From assembly GCA_021804785.1 (NCBI GenBank), contig JAJZGY010000007.1, positions 1 to 62,340 on the forward strand: 62,340 bases of DNA. Reading direction: 5' to 3'. The DNA comes from Pseudomonadota bacterium. GTDB lineage: Bacteria; Pseudomonadota; Alphaproteobacteria; Micropepsales; Micropepsaceae. Positions 18,909 to 27,345 of the stretch are shown here, in pieces. A model generated the notes under the pieces. It saw only the letters and a list, made by a program, of their open reading frames with translations, was not told the origin of the DNA and did no database searches. The position numbers and the translations under genes were made by a program. Every line of letters starts with the position of its first letter. Position 1 is the first letter of the stretch.

Positions 18909-20129
18909 TCAATCCCCCGCGAAGGACGAATAGACCAGGGTCCGCAGCTCCTTGCGTATCGGATAGCTGGACGAGGGCAGGAACTGGGTCATGAACACCA
19001 CAGCGATCTCGTCGAGGGGATCGATCCAAAACGCGGTGGAGGCCGCGCCTCCCCAGAAATATTCTCCGGCATTTCCCAGGGTCATGGCCTTGGGCCGATT
19101 GATGACCGAGCAGAAACCAAGGCCGAAGCCGAGACCCTCATTGCCGGCTTCGGAAAACAGCGAACGGGACACCTCCATCAGCTCCCTGCCTCCGGGAAGA
19201 TGATTGGCGGTCATCAGCGTGATGGTCTTCGGACTGATGAAGTAATGGCCGTTGAAGCTGCCGCCGTTCAGAAGCATGTGGCAGAATTTCAGGTAGTCGG
19301 CGGCTGTACCGACGAGACCGCCACCCCCGGACACAAGAATGGGCGGAGCGAGATATTTGCTTTTGGCCGGATCGTCCTGCAGCACAACCTTGCCCTTGGC
19401 ATCGAAGGCATAACAGGCGGCAAAGCGTTCGGCCTTTTGCCCTGGTACAGTGAAAGCCGTGTCTTCCATGCCCAGAGGGCCGAGGATGCGCTGCTGCAGG
19501 AAATCCTCGAACGGCAGGCCGGAAATCTTGCCCACGAGATAACCAAGGACATCGGTCGATACCGAATAATTCCAGGCTTCGCCCGGTGAAAATTCGAGAG
19601 GAATGTGGGCAAGGGCCGCGATCATGGAGTTGAGCGACTGGGGCGTGCCTTCTATGTTGCCGATGCCCAGCTCGCGATATGCCGCATCCACATTGGTGCG
19701 TTGCTGAAAGCCGTAGGTAAGTCCCGAGGTGTGGCGTAGCAGATCAATCATCCGCATGGGCGAGGAGGTTCTGCGCGTCTGAAAGGCGCCAGGCAAACCG
19801 GCCACATACACACCAAGATCGCGCCATTCGGGAATGAATCGGTGCACCGGATCATCCAGCGCCACAAGTCCGTCCTCGACCAGCATCATGAACGCAACCG
19901 AAGTAATGGGCTTGGTCATCGAGTAGATACGGAAGATCGTGTCCTCCCGCATCGGCTTGGAGCGCTCACGGTCCATCTGTCCGACCACCGAGGTATGCAC
20001 GATGCGGCCCTGATGGGAGACAAGCGTCACGGTGCCAGCGAGGCGGCCGCTGTCGACATAACGTTGCTGCAAAAAGCCATCCAGCCGGGACAGGCGGGAT
20101 CTGATAAGTGAATGCGGGCGCTGGGCCAT
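18909..20129 (-). CDS. Serine hydrolase of the beta-lactamase/class C family (esterase-like)
   Basis: A 406-residue protein with the penicillin-binding fold: SxxK in IYSMTKPITS, a Tyr motif in EAWNYSVSTDV, and a Gly-rich third motif GGAASTAFWIDP in place of KTG. These are the features of class C-like esterases and lactone or carnitine hydrolases rather than true resistance enzymes. There is no signal peptide, so it is probably cytosolic. ATG 20129 is preferred, with GGAGAG upstream. It is divergent from the acyl-CoA dehydrogenase and fatty acyl ligase genes, which may hint at an ester or acyl substrate. Confidence 0.9.
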   Translation of the reverse strand: MAQRPHSLIRSRLSRLDGFLQQRYVDSGRLAGTVTLVSHQGRIVHTSVVGQMDRERSKPMREDTIFRIYSMTKPITSVAFMMLVEDGLVALDDPVHRFIPEWRDLGVYVAGLPGAFQTRRTSSPMRMIDLLRHTSGLTYGFQQRTNVDAAYRELGIGNIEGTPQSLNSMIAALAHIPLEFSPGEAWNYSVSTDVLGYLVGKISGLPFEDFLQQRILGPLGMEDTAFTVPGQKAERFAACYAFDAKGKVVLQDDPAKSKYLAPPILVSGGGGLVGTAADYLKFCHMLLNGGSFNGHYFISPKTITLMTANHLPGGRELMEVSRSLFSEAGNEGLGFGLGFCSVINRPKAMTLGNAGEYFWGGAASTAFWIDPLDEIAVVFMTQFLPSSSYPIRKELRTLVYSSFAGD

Positions 20130-20232
20130 GACGAGATCTCTCCATATTTTGGCTGCCACTGTAGCCCATCGTCGAGGTTTGAAAAGACCGTGCCGATGGC
20201 CTTAAGCTTGGGCGCAAAACAGCGAGGCCGAC

Positions 20233-21561
20233 ATGGCATGGGATTTTGAAACCGAACCGGAGTTTCAGGGAAAGCTCGACTGGATCGAGCGGTTTCTCGA
20301 TGAAGAGGTCGAGCCTTTGGTGCATCTCGATATCTGGCGCGCCGGCCCTGGCTCCAGGGCCTACGAGCAGGCGATCCGGCCCTTACAGAAGAAAGTACGT
20401 GAACAGGGTCTTTGGGCCTGTCACCTGGGCCCTGAACTGGGCGGGCAAGGTTACGGCCAAGTGAAGCTTGCGCTCATGAATGAGCGGCTGGGTCGGGTCA
20501 GTCTCGCCCCCGTCGTCTTTGGCTGCCAGGCCCCTGATACCGGCAATGCCGAGATCATTGCCCATTTCGGCACCGATGAGCAGAAGCGCAAATATCTGTG
20601 GCCATTGCTCAACAACGAAATCACCAGTGGCTATTCGATGACCGAACCGCAAGGCGGTTCTGATCCGCTCGCGTTCCAGACCACCGCCGAGCTCGACGGC
20701 GAGCACTGGGTCATCAATGGTGAAAAATGGTTCACCAGCGGCGCCCGCCATGCCGAGGTCTTTGTCGTATATGCGCTGACCGATCCGGACCATCCGGACC
20801 CCTATCGCCGCATGTCCATGTTCCTCGTGCCCCGCCGGAGCGCTGGTGTCGAAGTGGTACGATATGTTGGCGTCGGCGAGACGAGCCGCGGCTCCGAAGG
20901 CTATATGCGGTACACCAATGTGCGCGTTTCTAAGGATGCGCTTTTGGGCGAACGTGGCGGAGCCTTTGTCATCGGCCAGACCCGCCTTGGTGGCGGACGC
21001 GTGCATCACGCCATGCGCACGGTTGGTCAGTGCAAGAAGGCGCTGGATCTGATGTGTCGGCGCGCAGTGTCGCGGGCCACGCGCGGCAATGGCCGCATCG
21101 GCGATTATCAGATGGTTCAGGAGCAGATTGCCGACAGCTGGATCGAGCTTGAGATGTTCCGCCTGCTGGTGCTGCAGACCGCCTGGAAGATTGACAAGTA
21201 CAAGGATTATCGCAAGGTCCGCAAGGATATCGCCGCGGTGAAGGTGGCGATGCCCAAGGTCTACAGTGAGATTGTCAAGCGCGCGATGCATATCCATGGC
21301 GCGCTCGGGGTCTCAAATGAGATGCCGTTCGCTTCGATGCTCATCGGCTCGATGGTCATGGGCATCGCCGATGGCCCGACCGAAGTGCACAAGGTCACGC
21401 TGGCCAGGCAGGTACTGCGGGACTTCAAGCCCGATCCGGGACTTTTCCCTGCCTACACCCTGCCCAATATGCGTGCTGCCGCCCAGGCCCGCTTTCCTGA
21501 CCTTGCCGAAGAAATTCGCGCTGACTGGGCGGCGCGCGCGGCCACCATCGATGCGCTGTGA
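20233..21561 (+). CDS. Acyl-CoA dehydrogenase family protein (ACAD10/11-like)
   Basis: A 442-residue flavoprotein. It shows the FAD/substrate segments GYSMTEPQGGSDP and INGEKWFTSGARHAEV, then the C-terminal helix bundle with MHIHGALGVSNEMPFASM and the catalytic acid region ADGPTEVHKVTLARQ. These signatures match the ACAD subgroup that includes ACAD10/11-type proteins. It would oxidise an acyl-CoA to the 2-enoyl-CoA and pass electrons to ETF. An adenylate-forming ligase follows 133 bases downstream on the same strand, so the pair can activate and then dehydrogenate a fatty or branched acid. Confidence 0.93.
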   Translation: MAWDFETEPEFQGKLDWIERFLDEEVEPLVHLDIWRAGPGSRAYEQAIRPLQKKVREQGLWACHLGPELGGQGYGQVKLALMNERLGRVSLAPVVFGCQAPDTGNAEIIAHFGTDEQKRKYLWPLLNNEITSGYSMTEPQGGSDPLAFQTTAELDGEHWVINGEKWFTSGARHAEVFVVYALTDPDHPDPYRRMSMFLVPRRSAGVEVVRYVGVGETSRGSEGYMRYTNVRVSKDALLGERGGAFVIGQTRLGGGRVHHAMRTVGQCKKALDLMCRRAVSRATRGNGRIGDYQMVQEQIADSWIELEMFRLLVLQTAWKIDKYKDYRKVRKDIAAVKVAMPKVYSEIVKRAMHIHGALGVSNEMPFASMLIGSMVMGIADGPTEVHKVTLARQVLRDFKPDPGLFPAYTLPNMRAAAQARFPDLAEEIRADWAARAATIDAL

Positions 21562-21694
21562 TCGGTGGCAAGGGCCATCTTGTTGCTGCGGCCTGCCCGC
21601 GCGGGACAGCGCGTGATGCCGCTTGATTTTTTGTCACCGGGGTGAAGGATGGGGTACTGCCATCTCAACCCCAGAACACGCTCACGGACGCACG

Positions 21695-23440
21695 ATGACC
21701 CTGCCCGCCAATTTTCCTGTCGTTTCCCTCGCCCAGGCCCACGCGCTGCTGACACAGCCGGGCTCCAAGCTCGAGATGGAAGAAGTCATGATCCGCGGTG
21801 TGTGCACCCGCGTATGGAAGCACTCTCCGCCGAGCTTGCGCGAGGCCGTCGCCTATAGCCGCCAGTTCGCGGCGCGCGATTTTCTCGTCTACGAAAACGA
21901 TCGCGTGACCTATGAAAGCTTCTACCGTGCCACGATGCGCTTCGCCCATGAGCTCGTCCGCCGCGGTGTGAAGAAGGGCGACAGGGTTGCGCTGATCATG
22001 CGCAATCTTCCCGAATGGCCTGTTGTCTTCTACGGCGCCACCATCATTGGGGCCATCCTGACGCCCTTGAACGCCTGGTGGACCGGACCCGAACTCGAAT
22101 ACGGTCTGGTTGATTCCGGCTCCAAGATTGCCGTGGTTGATGCCGAACGTCTCGAGCGGATCAGCGAGCATCTTGTCAATTGCCCTGATCTGGAATGCAT
22201 CTTCGTCAGCCGCTACGACGATGATCTGCCGCAAACCAATGTCGAACGGCTGGAGGATGTGCTGGGTACGGTCAATGATTGGCACAAGCTTCCCGAGCTT
22301 GACATGCCCGACGTTGCGATTGCCCCCGATGATGACTGCACCATTCTCTATACGTCAGGTACAACCGGACGACCCAAGGGAGCGCTTGGGACCCACCGCA
22401 ACATGCTTTCCAACATCTTTGCTTCGGCGGCGGCTGGTGCACGCTCCTTTGTTCGCCGTGGCGAGGTGCCGCCGCAAATCGATCCACTCGAGGCCCCACA
22501 GCGCACCGGGTTGCTTTCGGTGCCATTTTTCCATGCTACTGGCTGCTTTGCGGTAATGAACCCCACGCTGTTCACTGGCGGCAAGCTGGTCCTGATGCGC
22601 AAATGGGATCCGGAAATTGCCATGCAGCTGATCGAGCGCGAGAAGGTCAATTCCGCCGGCGGCGTGCCGACCATCGCCTGGCAGCTGATCGAACATCCCG
22701 CCCGCTCGAAATATGACCTCTCCTCACTGGAAATGGTGTCCTATGGCGGTGCGCCCTCTGCGCCTGAACTGGTACGCAAGATCGTCGAGAGCTTCCCCAA
22801 ATCCCAGCCTGGCAACGGGTGGGGCATGACCGAAACCAGCGCAACCTGCACCTCGCATGTCGGCGAGGATTATGAACTTCGACCAGACAGCTGCGGCCCC
22901 GCCGCGCCGGCGTGCGATCTGAAGATCGTAGGCCCCAATGGAGAAACCCTGCCTCCTGGTGAAGTGGGCGAGCTGTGGGCGCGGGGGCCCAACATCGTCA
23001 AGGGGTACTGGAACAAACCCGAGGCAACGGCCGAGACCTTTGTCGATGGCTGGGTCAAGACCGGTGATCTCGCGCGCCTCGATGACGAAGGGTTCTGCTA
23101 CATCATAGATCGTGCCAAGGACATGCTGATCCGTGGTGGTGAGAACATTTACTGCATCGAAGTCGAGAACGTGCTTTACGAGCATCCGGCGGTGATGGAC
23201 GCAGCACTGGTTGGCATTCCACACAAGACTCTGGGCGAAGAACCCGCGGCCGTCGTTCATCTAAAGCCCGGGCTTCACACTACCGAAGCGGAGCTGCGCA
23301 GCTTCGTAGCGGGCAAGCTTGCTGCCTTTAAGGTGCCAGTGAAGGTGGTTTTCTGGCCGGAAACCCTGCCGCGCAATGCCAACGGCAAGATCCTGAAGCG
23401 GGACCTCAAGAAAATCTTCGTCGGCGAGCCTAACGCCTAG
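21695..23440 (+). CDS. Adenylate-forming acyl-CoA ligase
   Basis: A 581-residue ANL-superfamily enzyme. Motifs in order are TILYTSGTTGRPKGAL (phosphate loop), GNGWGMTETSAT, KTGDLARLDDEGFCYIIDRA, DMLIRGGENIY and the C-terminal catalytic Lys in NANGKILKRDL. It converts a carboxylic acid, ATP and CoA to acyl-CoA; long-chain or branched acids are likely given the adjacent acyl-CoA dehydrogenase. ATG 21695 is taken as the start because the frame upstream to 21623 has no family similarity. It sits in a probable two-gene unit with the dehydrogenase at 20233. Confidence 0.93.
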   Translation: MTLPANFPVVSLAQAHALLTQPGSKLEMEEVMIRGVCTRVWKHSPPSLREAVAYSRQFAARDFLVYENDRVTYESFYRATMRFAHELVRRGVKKGDRVALIMRNLPEWPVVFYGATIIGAILTPLNAWWTGPELEYGLVDSGSKIAVVDAERLERISEHLVNCPDLECIFVSRYDDDLPQTNVERLEDVLGTVNDWHKLPELDMPDVAIAPDDDCTILYTSGTTGRPKGALGTHRNMLSNIFASAAAGARSFVRRGEVPPQIDPLEAPQRTGLLSVPFFHATGCFAVMNPTLFTGGKLVLMRKWDPEIAMQLIEREKVNSAGGVPTIAWQLIEHPARSKYDLSSLEMVSYGGAPSAPELVRKIVESFPKSQPGNGWGMTETSATCTSHVGEDYELRPDSCGPAAPACDLKIVGPNGETLPPGEVGELWARGPNIVKGYWNKPEATAETFVDGWVKTGDLARLDDEGFCYIIDRAKDMLIRGGENIYCIEVENVLYEHPAVMDAALVGIPHKTLGEEPAAVVHLKPGLHTTEAELRSFVAGKLAAFKVPVKVVFWPETLPRNANGKILKRDLKKIFVGEPNA

Positions 23441-23634
23441 CGTTCGTTGCGCGTGCTTCGAAGGGCGGTGCCCCTCAGCGGTGGGGACAGAGTGTTTTAC
23501 TCCTCTGAGGCTCCGGCGGCGGCTCCTGTCCGCCGGTGCCAGCAGGAGAAGGGTGCCCCGCCGTCACGGCACCGCGCCTATGGCTCCTTCCGCTCCCGTA
23601 CCCCGCAAGGTGTTCGCGCCGCTCCGGCGTCGCG

Positions 23635-25377
23635 TCAATGTACGACCAATGCCCGTGATTGCTCGTCCACTGTCTTCGTTGCGCTCTCAGGGATCCTGGC
23701 ATTTGCGCTCCGCTCGGTGAGCTGAGGTCCGAGCGGGCCATAGTCGAAGTCCGCCGTTACCGGACCCAGTTTGCGTAAGCCTTCAGGCGCGTCGAGTGGA
23801 TCAAGATGTATTTCGATGAGAGATAGCCTGTCGGAAGCCTCTGCCTCTGTGAGTGCATGAGCCAGTTCGCCCTCGGTTCTCACCTGCGCAATGAAGCAGC
23901 TGCGGTTAGGGGCAAACACAGATGGCAACTGCGAGTAGCTCCAGTTGGCGATATCGTTATAGGGTGCGTTCATACCAAGAATATACCGTTCGATCGTGTA
24001 GCCGCGGTTATTGAGCAGGAAGATGATGGGTTTTAGATCGAGCCGCAGGATCGTCGAAAGCTCCTGGGCGGTCAGCTGGAACGAGCCATCGCCAATAAAG
24101 AGCAGATGGCGACGGTCGGGCTTTGCCAGCGCCGTTCCGAGGATTGCAGGCAGACTGTAACCGATCGATGCCCAGATGTTTGCGGCAACATAATCGACTC
24201 CGGACGGCAGGCGCATCTGACCGAGGCCGATATTGGAGGTCCCGTTTTCGGCGATCACCACATCGTCCTCCTTGATGAAACAAGCAAGTTGTGGCCACAG
24301 CCGTTCCTGCTGCAACGGTGCATCCTCAAGCAGCTTCCAGTCACTGCTGTTCTGCCGCCCTCTGGTGGCGACCGGACGTGGTTCGATTTGTGCAACAAAC
24401 CGCTCGAGCAGTGCCGCAGCGCCAACGTTATCGTAAACGCGATTTTGGATGACGACATGATCACCGTGCAATTCAACGGTTGCGGCAGCTGGTAGCGACT
24501 GGGTGAACAGGCTGGAATTGGTCTCGATAAAGCGCGGCGCAGTGACAATCAGGCAATCCGAACTCTCGATCCGATGGCGGACGGAGGCTTCGGAGCCTTC
24601 GCCCTTGTAGGCGCCAAGCCATAATGGATGGGTCTCATCCAGAACGCATTTGCCTGTGATTAGACTGGCAAAGGGAATCTGTGCTTTTTCCACAAGCGCC
24701 TTCAAGGGCGCCGTCATGGCAAAGCGTGCCGCGTCGGAATCAACCAGCAGCGCCGGTCTCTTGGCCTGGGACCATAACGTGAGAAGGTGTTGCAGCGCGG
24801 TGTTGAAGGGTTCCGGATTACCGGAAAAGGCGAGCTCAAGGCGCCGTTGCGGCTTGCGGACCAGCTGGTGGGAGACGTCCGAAGGAAGCTGGATGTAGAC
24901 GGGCTTCATTTCGCGCAGGCAGGCGGTGAGTACCCGGTCGATCTCTGCGAGCGCATTCTCCGCCGTCAGGCGGGTTTGTGCGACGGTGAACTGCCGAAAG
25001 CAGTTCATCATATTGTCGTAGTTGCCATCTGCCAACGTGTGATGCAGGCAGAGGCCCTCTTCCATTGCATGCAGAGGTGGTGCTCCGGTGATGCAGACGA
25101 CAGGCACGTGCTCGGCACAGGCTCCGGCGACACCGCAGATAGCGCTCAGCTCCCCAACGCCATAGGTGGTCAGAATCGCGCCAATGCCATTCAGGCGGGC
25201 ATAGCCATCGGCTGCATAGGCTGCATTCAGTTCGTTGCAGGTACCGATGAATGTGATGCCAGTCGTGCTTCCGACCTGTTCGAGGAACTGCAGGTTGAAG
25301 TCCCCGGGAACGCCAAATATGTGCCCGACACCCAAATCGCTCAGCCGACCGAGGAGTAACTCTCCGATGGTGATCAT
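23635..25377 (-). CDS. Thiamine-diphosphate 2-keto acid decarboxylase (indolepyruvate/phenylpyruvate/pyruvate type)
   Basis: A 580-residue TPP enzyme. The N-terminal Glu segment (CNELNAAYAADGYAR) is followed by the His-His motif (LCLHHTLADG) that separates pyruvate/indolepyruvate decarboxylases from acetolactate synthases. The TPP/Mg site begins IGDGSFQLTAQELS and ends FLLNNRGYT. It would decarboxylate a 2-keto acid from amino acid transamination to an aldehyde. ATG 25377 is chosen from the family N-terminus (MITIGELLLGRLSDLGV); an upstream frame to 25455 is unlikely. The divergent Lrp/AsnC gene, which senses amino acids, probably controls it. Confidence 0.92.
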   Translation of the reverse strand: MITIGELLLGRLSDLGVGHIFGVPGDFNLQFLEQVGSTTGITFIGTCNELNAAYAADGYARLNGIGAILTTYGVGELSAICGVAGACAEHVPVVCITGAPPLHAMEEGLCLHHTLADGNYDNMMNCFRQFTVAQTRLTAENALAEIDRVLTACLREMKPVYIQLPSDVSHQLVRKPQRRLELAFSGNPEPFNTALQHLLTLWSQAKRPALLVDSDAARFAMTAPLKALVEKAQIPFASLITGKCVLDETHPLWLGAYKGEGSEASVRHRIESSDCLIVTAPRFIETNSSLFTQSLPAAATVELHGDHVVIQNRVYDNVGAAALLERFVAQIEPRPVATRGRQNSSDWKLLEDAPLQQERLWPQLACFIKEDDVVIAENGTSNIGLGQMRLPSGVDYVAANIWASIGYSLPAILGTALAKPDRRHLLFIGDGSFQLTAQELSTILRLDLKPIIFLLNNRGYTIERYILGMNAPYNDIANWSYSQLPSVFAPNRSCFIAQVRTEGELAHALTEAEASDRLSLIEIHLDPLDAPEGLRKLGPVTADFDYGPLGPQLTERSANARIPESATKTVDEQSRALVVH

Positions 25378-25480
25378 GATCAATTGCCCTATCCCGTTAC
25401 CTATGCCGGCCATGCGATCCCATACTGAGATCAATTCCGCACAAAGGGCTTGCATTTTTAGGGGGATTTACCCCATATCG

Positions 25481-25515
25481 TGCAATATTCACGCATAAAT
25501 AGGTGAATTATCGCA
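25481..25515. promoter_or_regulatory. Candidate Lrp-family operator between the decarboxylase and lrp genes
   Basis: An imperfect dyad: TGCAATATTCAC at 25481-25492 faces GTGAATTATCGCA at 25503-25515, with a perfect ATTCAC/GTGAAT core. It abuts the start of the regulator gene, a good place for autoregulation and control of the divergent decarboxylase. Confidence 0.45.
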
Positions 25516-25992
25516 ATGTCCGAGCATCCAGATGCCTTTGACCTGAAGATCATGCAGGAGCTTCAGAGAGACGGTCGCCAGACAAATAACGAGTTGGCGG
25601 CGCGGATCGCGCTGTCACCGTCACAGTGTTCGCGGCGCCGCAGCTGTCTTGAGGAGGAGGGTTACATCCGTGGCTATCACGCGCGGATCGATCACGGCAA
25701 GCTCGGACTGGGACTGCTATGCATCATTTCGGTGACGCTTTCGACCCACAACCAGCATAGTGCCAGGCGGTTTGGACGGTTTGTGAGCAAGCTGCCGGAG
25801 GTGCTGGAGGCCTATGCTCTCACCGGTGACATGGACTACTATCTCAAGGTGATGACACGCGATCTGAGAGATTTGTCGCGCTTTGTGAGCGATATTCTTC
25901 TGCCTCACGCGACGGTGCAGCATGTCAAGACGTCGATTGTGCTAGATACTCTGAAAGAAGCTTCCGATTATCCGGTCTCCGTGCGGGGATGA
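25516..25992 (+). CDS. Lrp/AsnC-family transcriptional regulator
   Basis: A 158-residue regulator. The N-terminal helix-turn-helix is DLKIMQELQRDGRQTNNEL with ALSPSQCSRRRSCLEEEGYI; the C-terminal RAM domain follows (LCIISVTLSTHNQ, GDMDYYLKVMTRDLRDL), where effector amino acids bind. Length and layout are normal. It is divergent from the 2-keto acid decarboxylase with 138 bases between the starts, and the dyad at 25481 lies in that gap. It is probably the local regulator, responding to an aromatic or branched amino acid; the ligand is inferred. Confidence 0.94.
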   Translation: MSEHPDAFDLKIMQELQRDGRQTNNELAARIALSPSQCSRRRSCLEEEGYIRGYHARIDHGKLGLGLLCIISVTLSTHNQHSARRFGRFVSKLPEVLEAYALTGDMDYYLKVMTRDLRDLSRFVSDILLPHATVQHVKTSIVLDTLKEASDYPVSVRG

Positions 25993-26045
25993 TGGAGCTT
26001 GAGGGTCTGCTCCCTGGAATTCCCGCCTGACGGGGGGAGGCATCA

Positions 26046-27320
26046 TCACATTGCAAAAATTCCCATGAGAAACGGCTTGGCATAAAGATCGGCGACCTCA
26101 CTTGGCACTGCGCCTGGTACCGCCAGTTCGATCGAGGCGGCGGCACTCAAGGCTGCATGCAGCGACTGGGCTGCCAGCACCGGATCAACGGGACGGACTG
26201 CGCCCTCTGCGGCAGCATCGGAAATCATGGCCGCGAAGCGGTCGGTAGCCCGGGTCCAGCGGGCTACCATGTCGTTGCGGATGGGTTCGGGCAGGGCTGA
26301 CAGCGCTCCCCCACGCAGCAGTGGGCCCTGTTCGGATACCTGATACTGGGCAAGCGTAGCGGCTGCCGCGCACAGGCGCGCCCAGCCGTCTCCTTGCGCC
26401 AGCATTGCCGCGGACTGAATGCGGCGAATGGCTTCGAAGGTGTGTTCAAAGCAGGCAACGACGAGATCATCCTTAGCCTCGTTGTGGTGATAGAACGAGC
26501 CCTTGGTGACATGAAGATGAGCTGAGATCTTTTCCACCGAGGCACCACGGTAGCCGTGCAGATTGATAAGCTTGGTAGCGGCGACGAGAAAGGTTTCGCG
26601 CTGACGGGCGCCAGGCTCCTCTGGGGAGGCAAGCACGTCCTGGAGCACAAGCGGTCGCCATGCAGCGCCCTCCGGCGCAAGGCCAAGGGTGAGGATGTCA
26701 TAAAGGCGGGCGGCGATACGCGGGTAATCCTCGACGTGGTAGCGCGGCAGCCAGGCGACCGACCACAAAATCTGCTCCATAAGGGCGTGTGTGCGAGCAT
26801 TGGCGGCGTTGCGCGGCAGCACCAGGCCGGGTCCCTGGAAGAGGGTGCGGATGCGTCGGAACAATGCGTTGTAAGGTTCGGAGACAATGCTGAGATAAGG
26901 TTCCTTGAGCGCCCGTATATCGCTGAACATGGCGATCTGCGGCTCTTCGCCTTCGCGGATGCGCCGATTGCTTTCGAGATAAAGCTCGAGAAAGCGCCGG
27001 AGCCGGGCCTTGGGATCGCTGGAGACGAATGCTGCAACGGCCAGCCTGTCAAACCATTCGATGCCACGCAGAAAACAGGCAACCGCAAGGTCTTCTTTCT
27101 TCTTGAAGTAATAGGTCACTGAGGTGGTAGAGAGGTCAACGGCGGCTGCCACATCGGCCAGCGTCATACCTTTGACGCCGCGCCGGTTGAGGATGACGGT
27201 TGCAGCCGAAATGATGGCGTCCTTCTTGCGAGCAAAGCGGGGGCTGGCGCGGGAAGCCGGACCCTGCTCTTGGTCTTGGGGCCGAACCTCAAGATGCGGC
27301 GGCGTCGCGTTGGCGCTCAT
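26046..27320 (-). CDS. Tandem TetR-family regulator with two DNA-binding domains
   Basis: A 424-residue protein, about twice normal TetR length. Two TetR N-terminal heads are visible. The first (about residues 31-77) contains TLADVAAAVDLSTTSVTYYF; the second (about 240-288) contains SVEKISAHLHVTKGSFYHHN. Each is followed by its own alpha-helical ligand domain. It is a single frame with no stop, so it is a true fusion. ATG 27320 fits better than the frame to 27383, which runs into the transporter gene. It lies 25 bases after the GPH transporter on the same strand, so it may regulate transport or the lipid genes nearby. Confidence 0.92.
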   Translation of the reverse strand: MSANATPPHLEVRPQDQEQGPASRASPRFARKKDAIISAATVILNRRGVKGMTLADVAAAVDLSTTSVTYYFKKKEDLAVACFLRGIEWFDRLAVAAFVSSDPKARLRRFLELYLESNRRIREGEEPQIAMFSDIRALKEPYLSIVSEPYNALFRRIRTLFQGPGLVLPRNAANARTHALMEQILWSVAWLPRYHVEDYPRIAARLYDILTLGLAPEGAAWRPLVLQDVLASPEEPGARQRETFLVAATKLINLHGYRGASVEKISAHLHVTKGSFYHHNEAKDDLVVACFEHTFEAIRRIQSAAMLAQGDGWARLCAAAATLAQYQVSEQGPLLRGGALSALPEPIRNDMVARWTRATDRFAAMISDAAAEGAVRPVDPVLAAQSLHAALSAAASIELAVPGAVPSEVADLYAKPFLMGIFAM

Positions 27321-27345
27321 GCGGTCCTCCCAGCCCCGGACTTTC

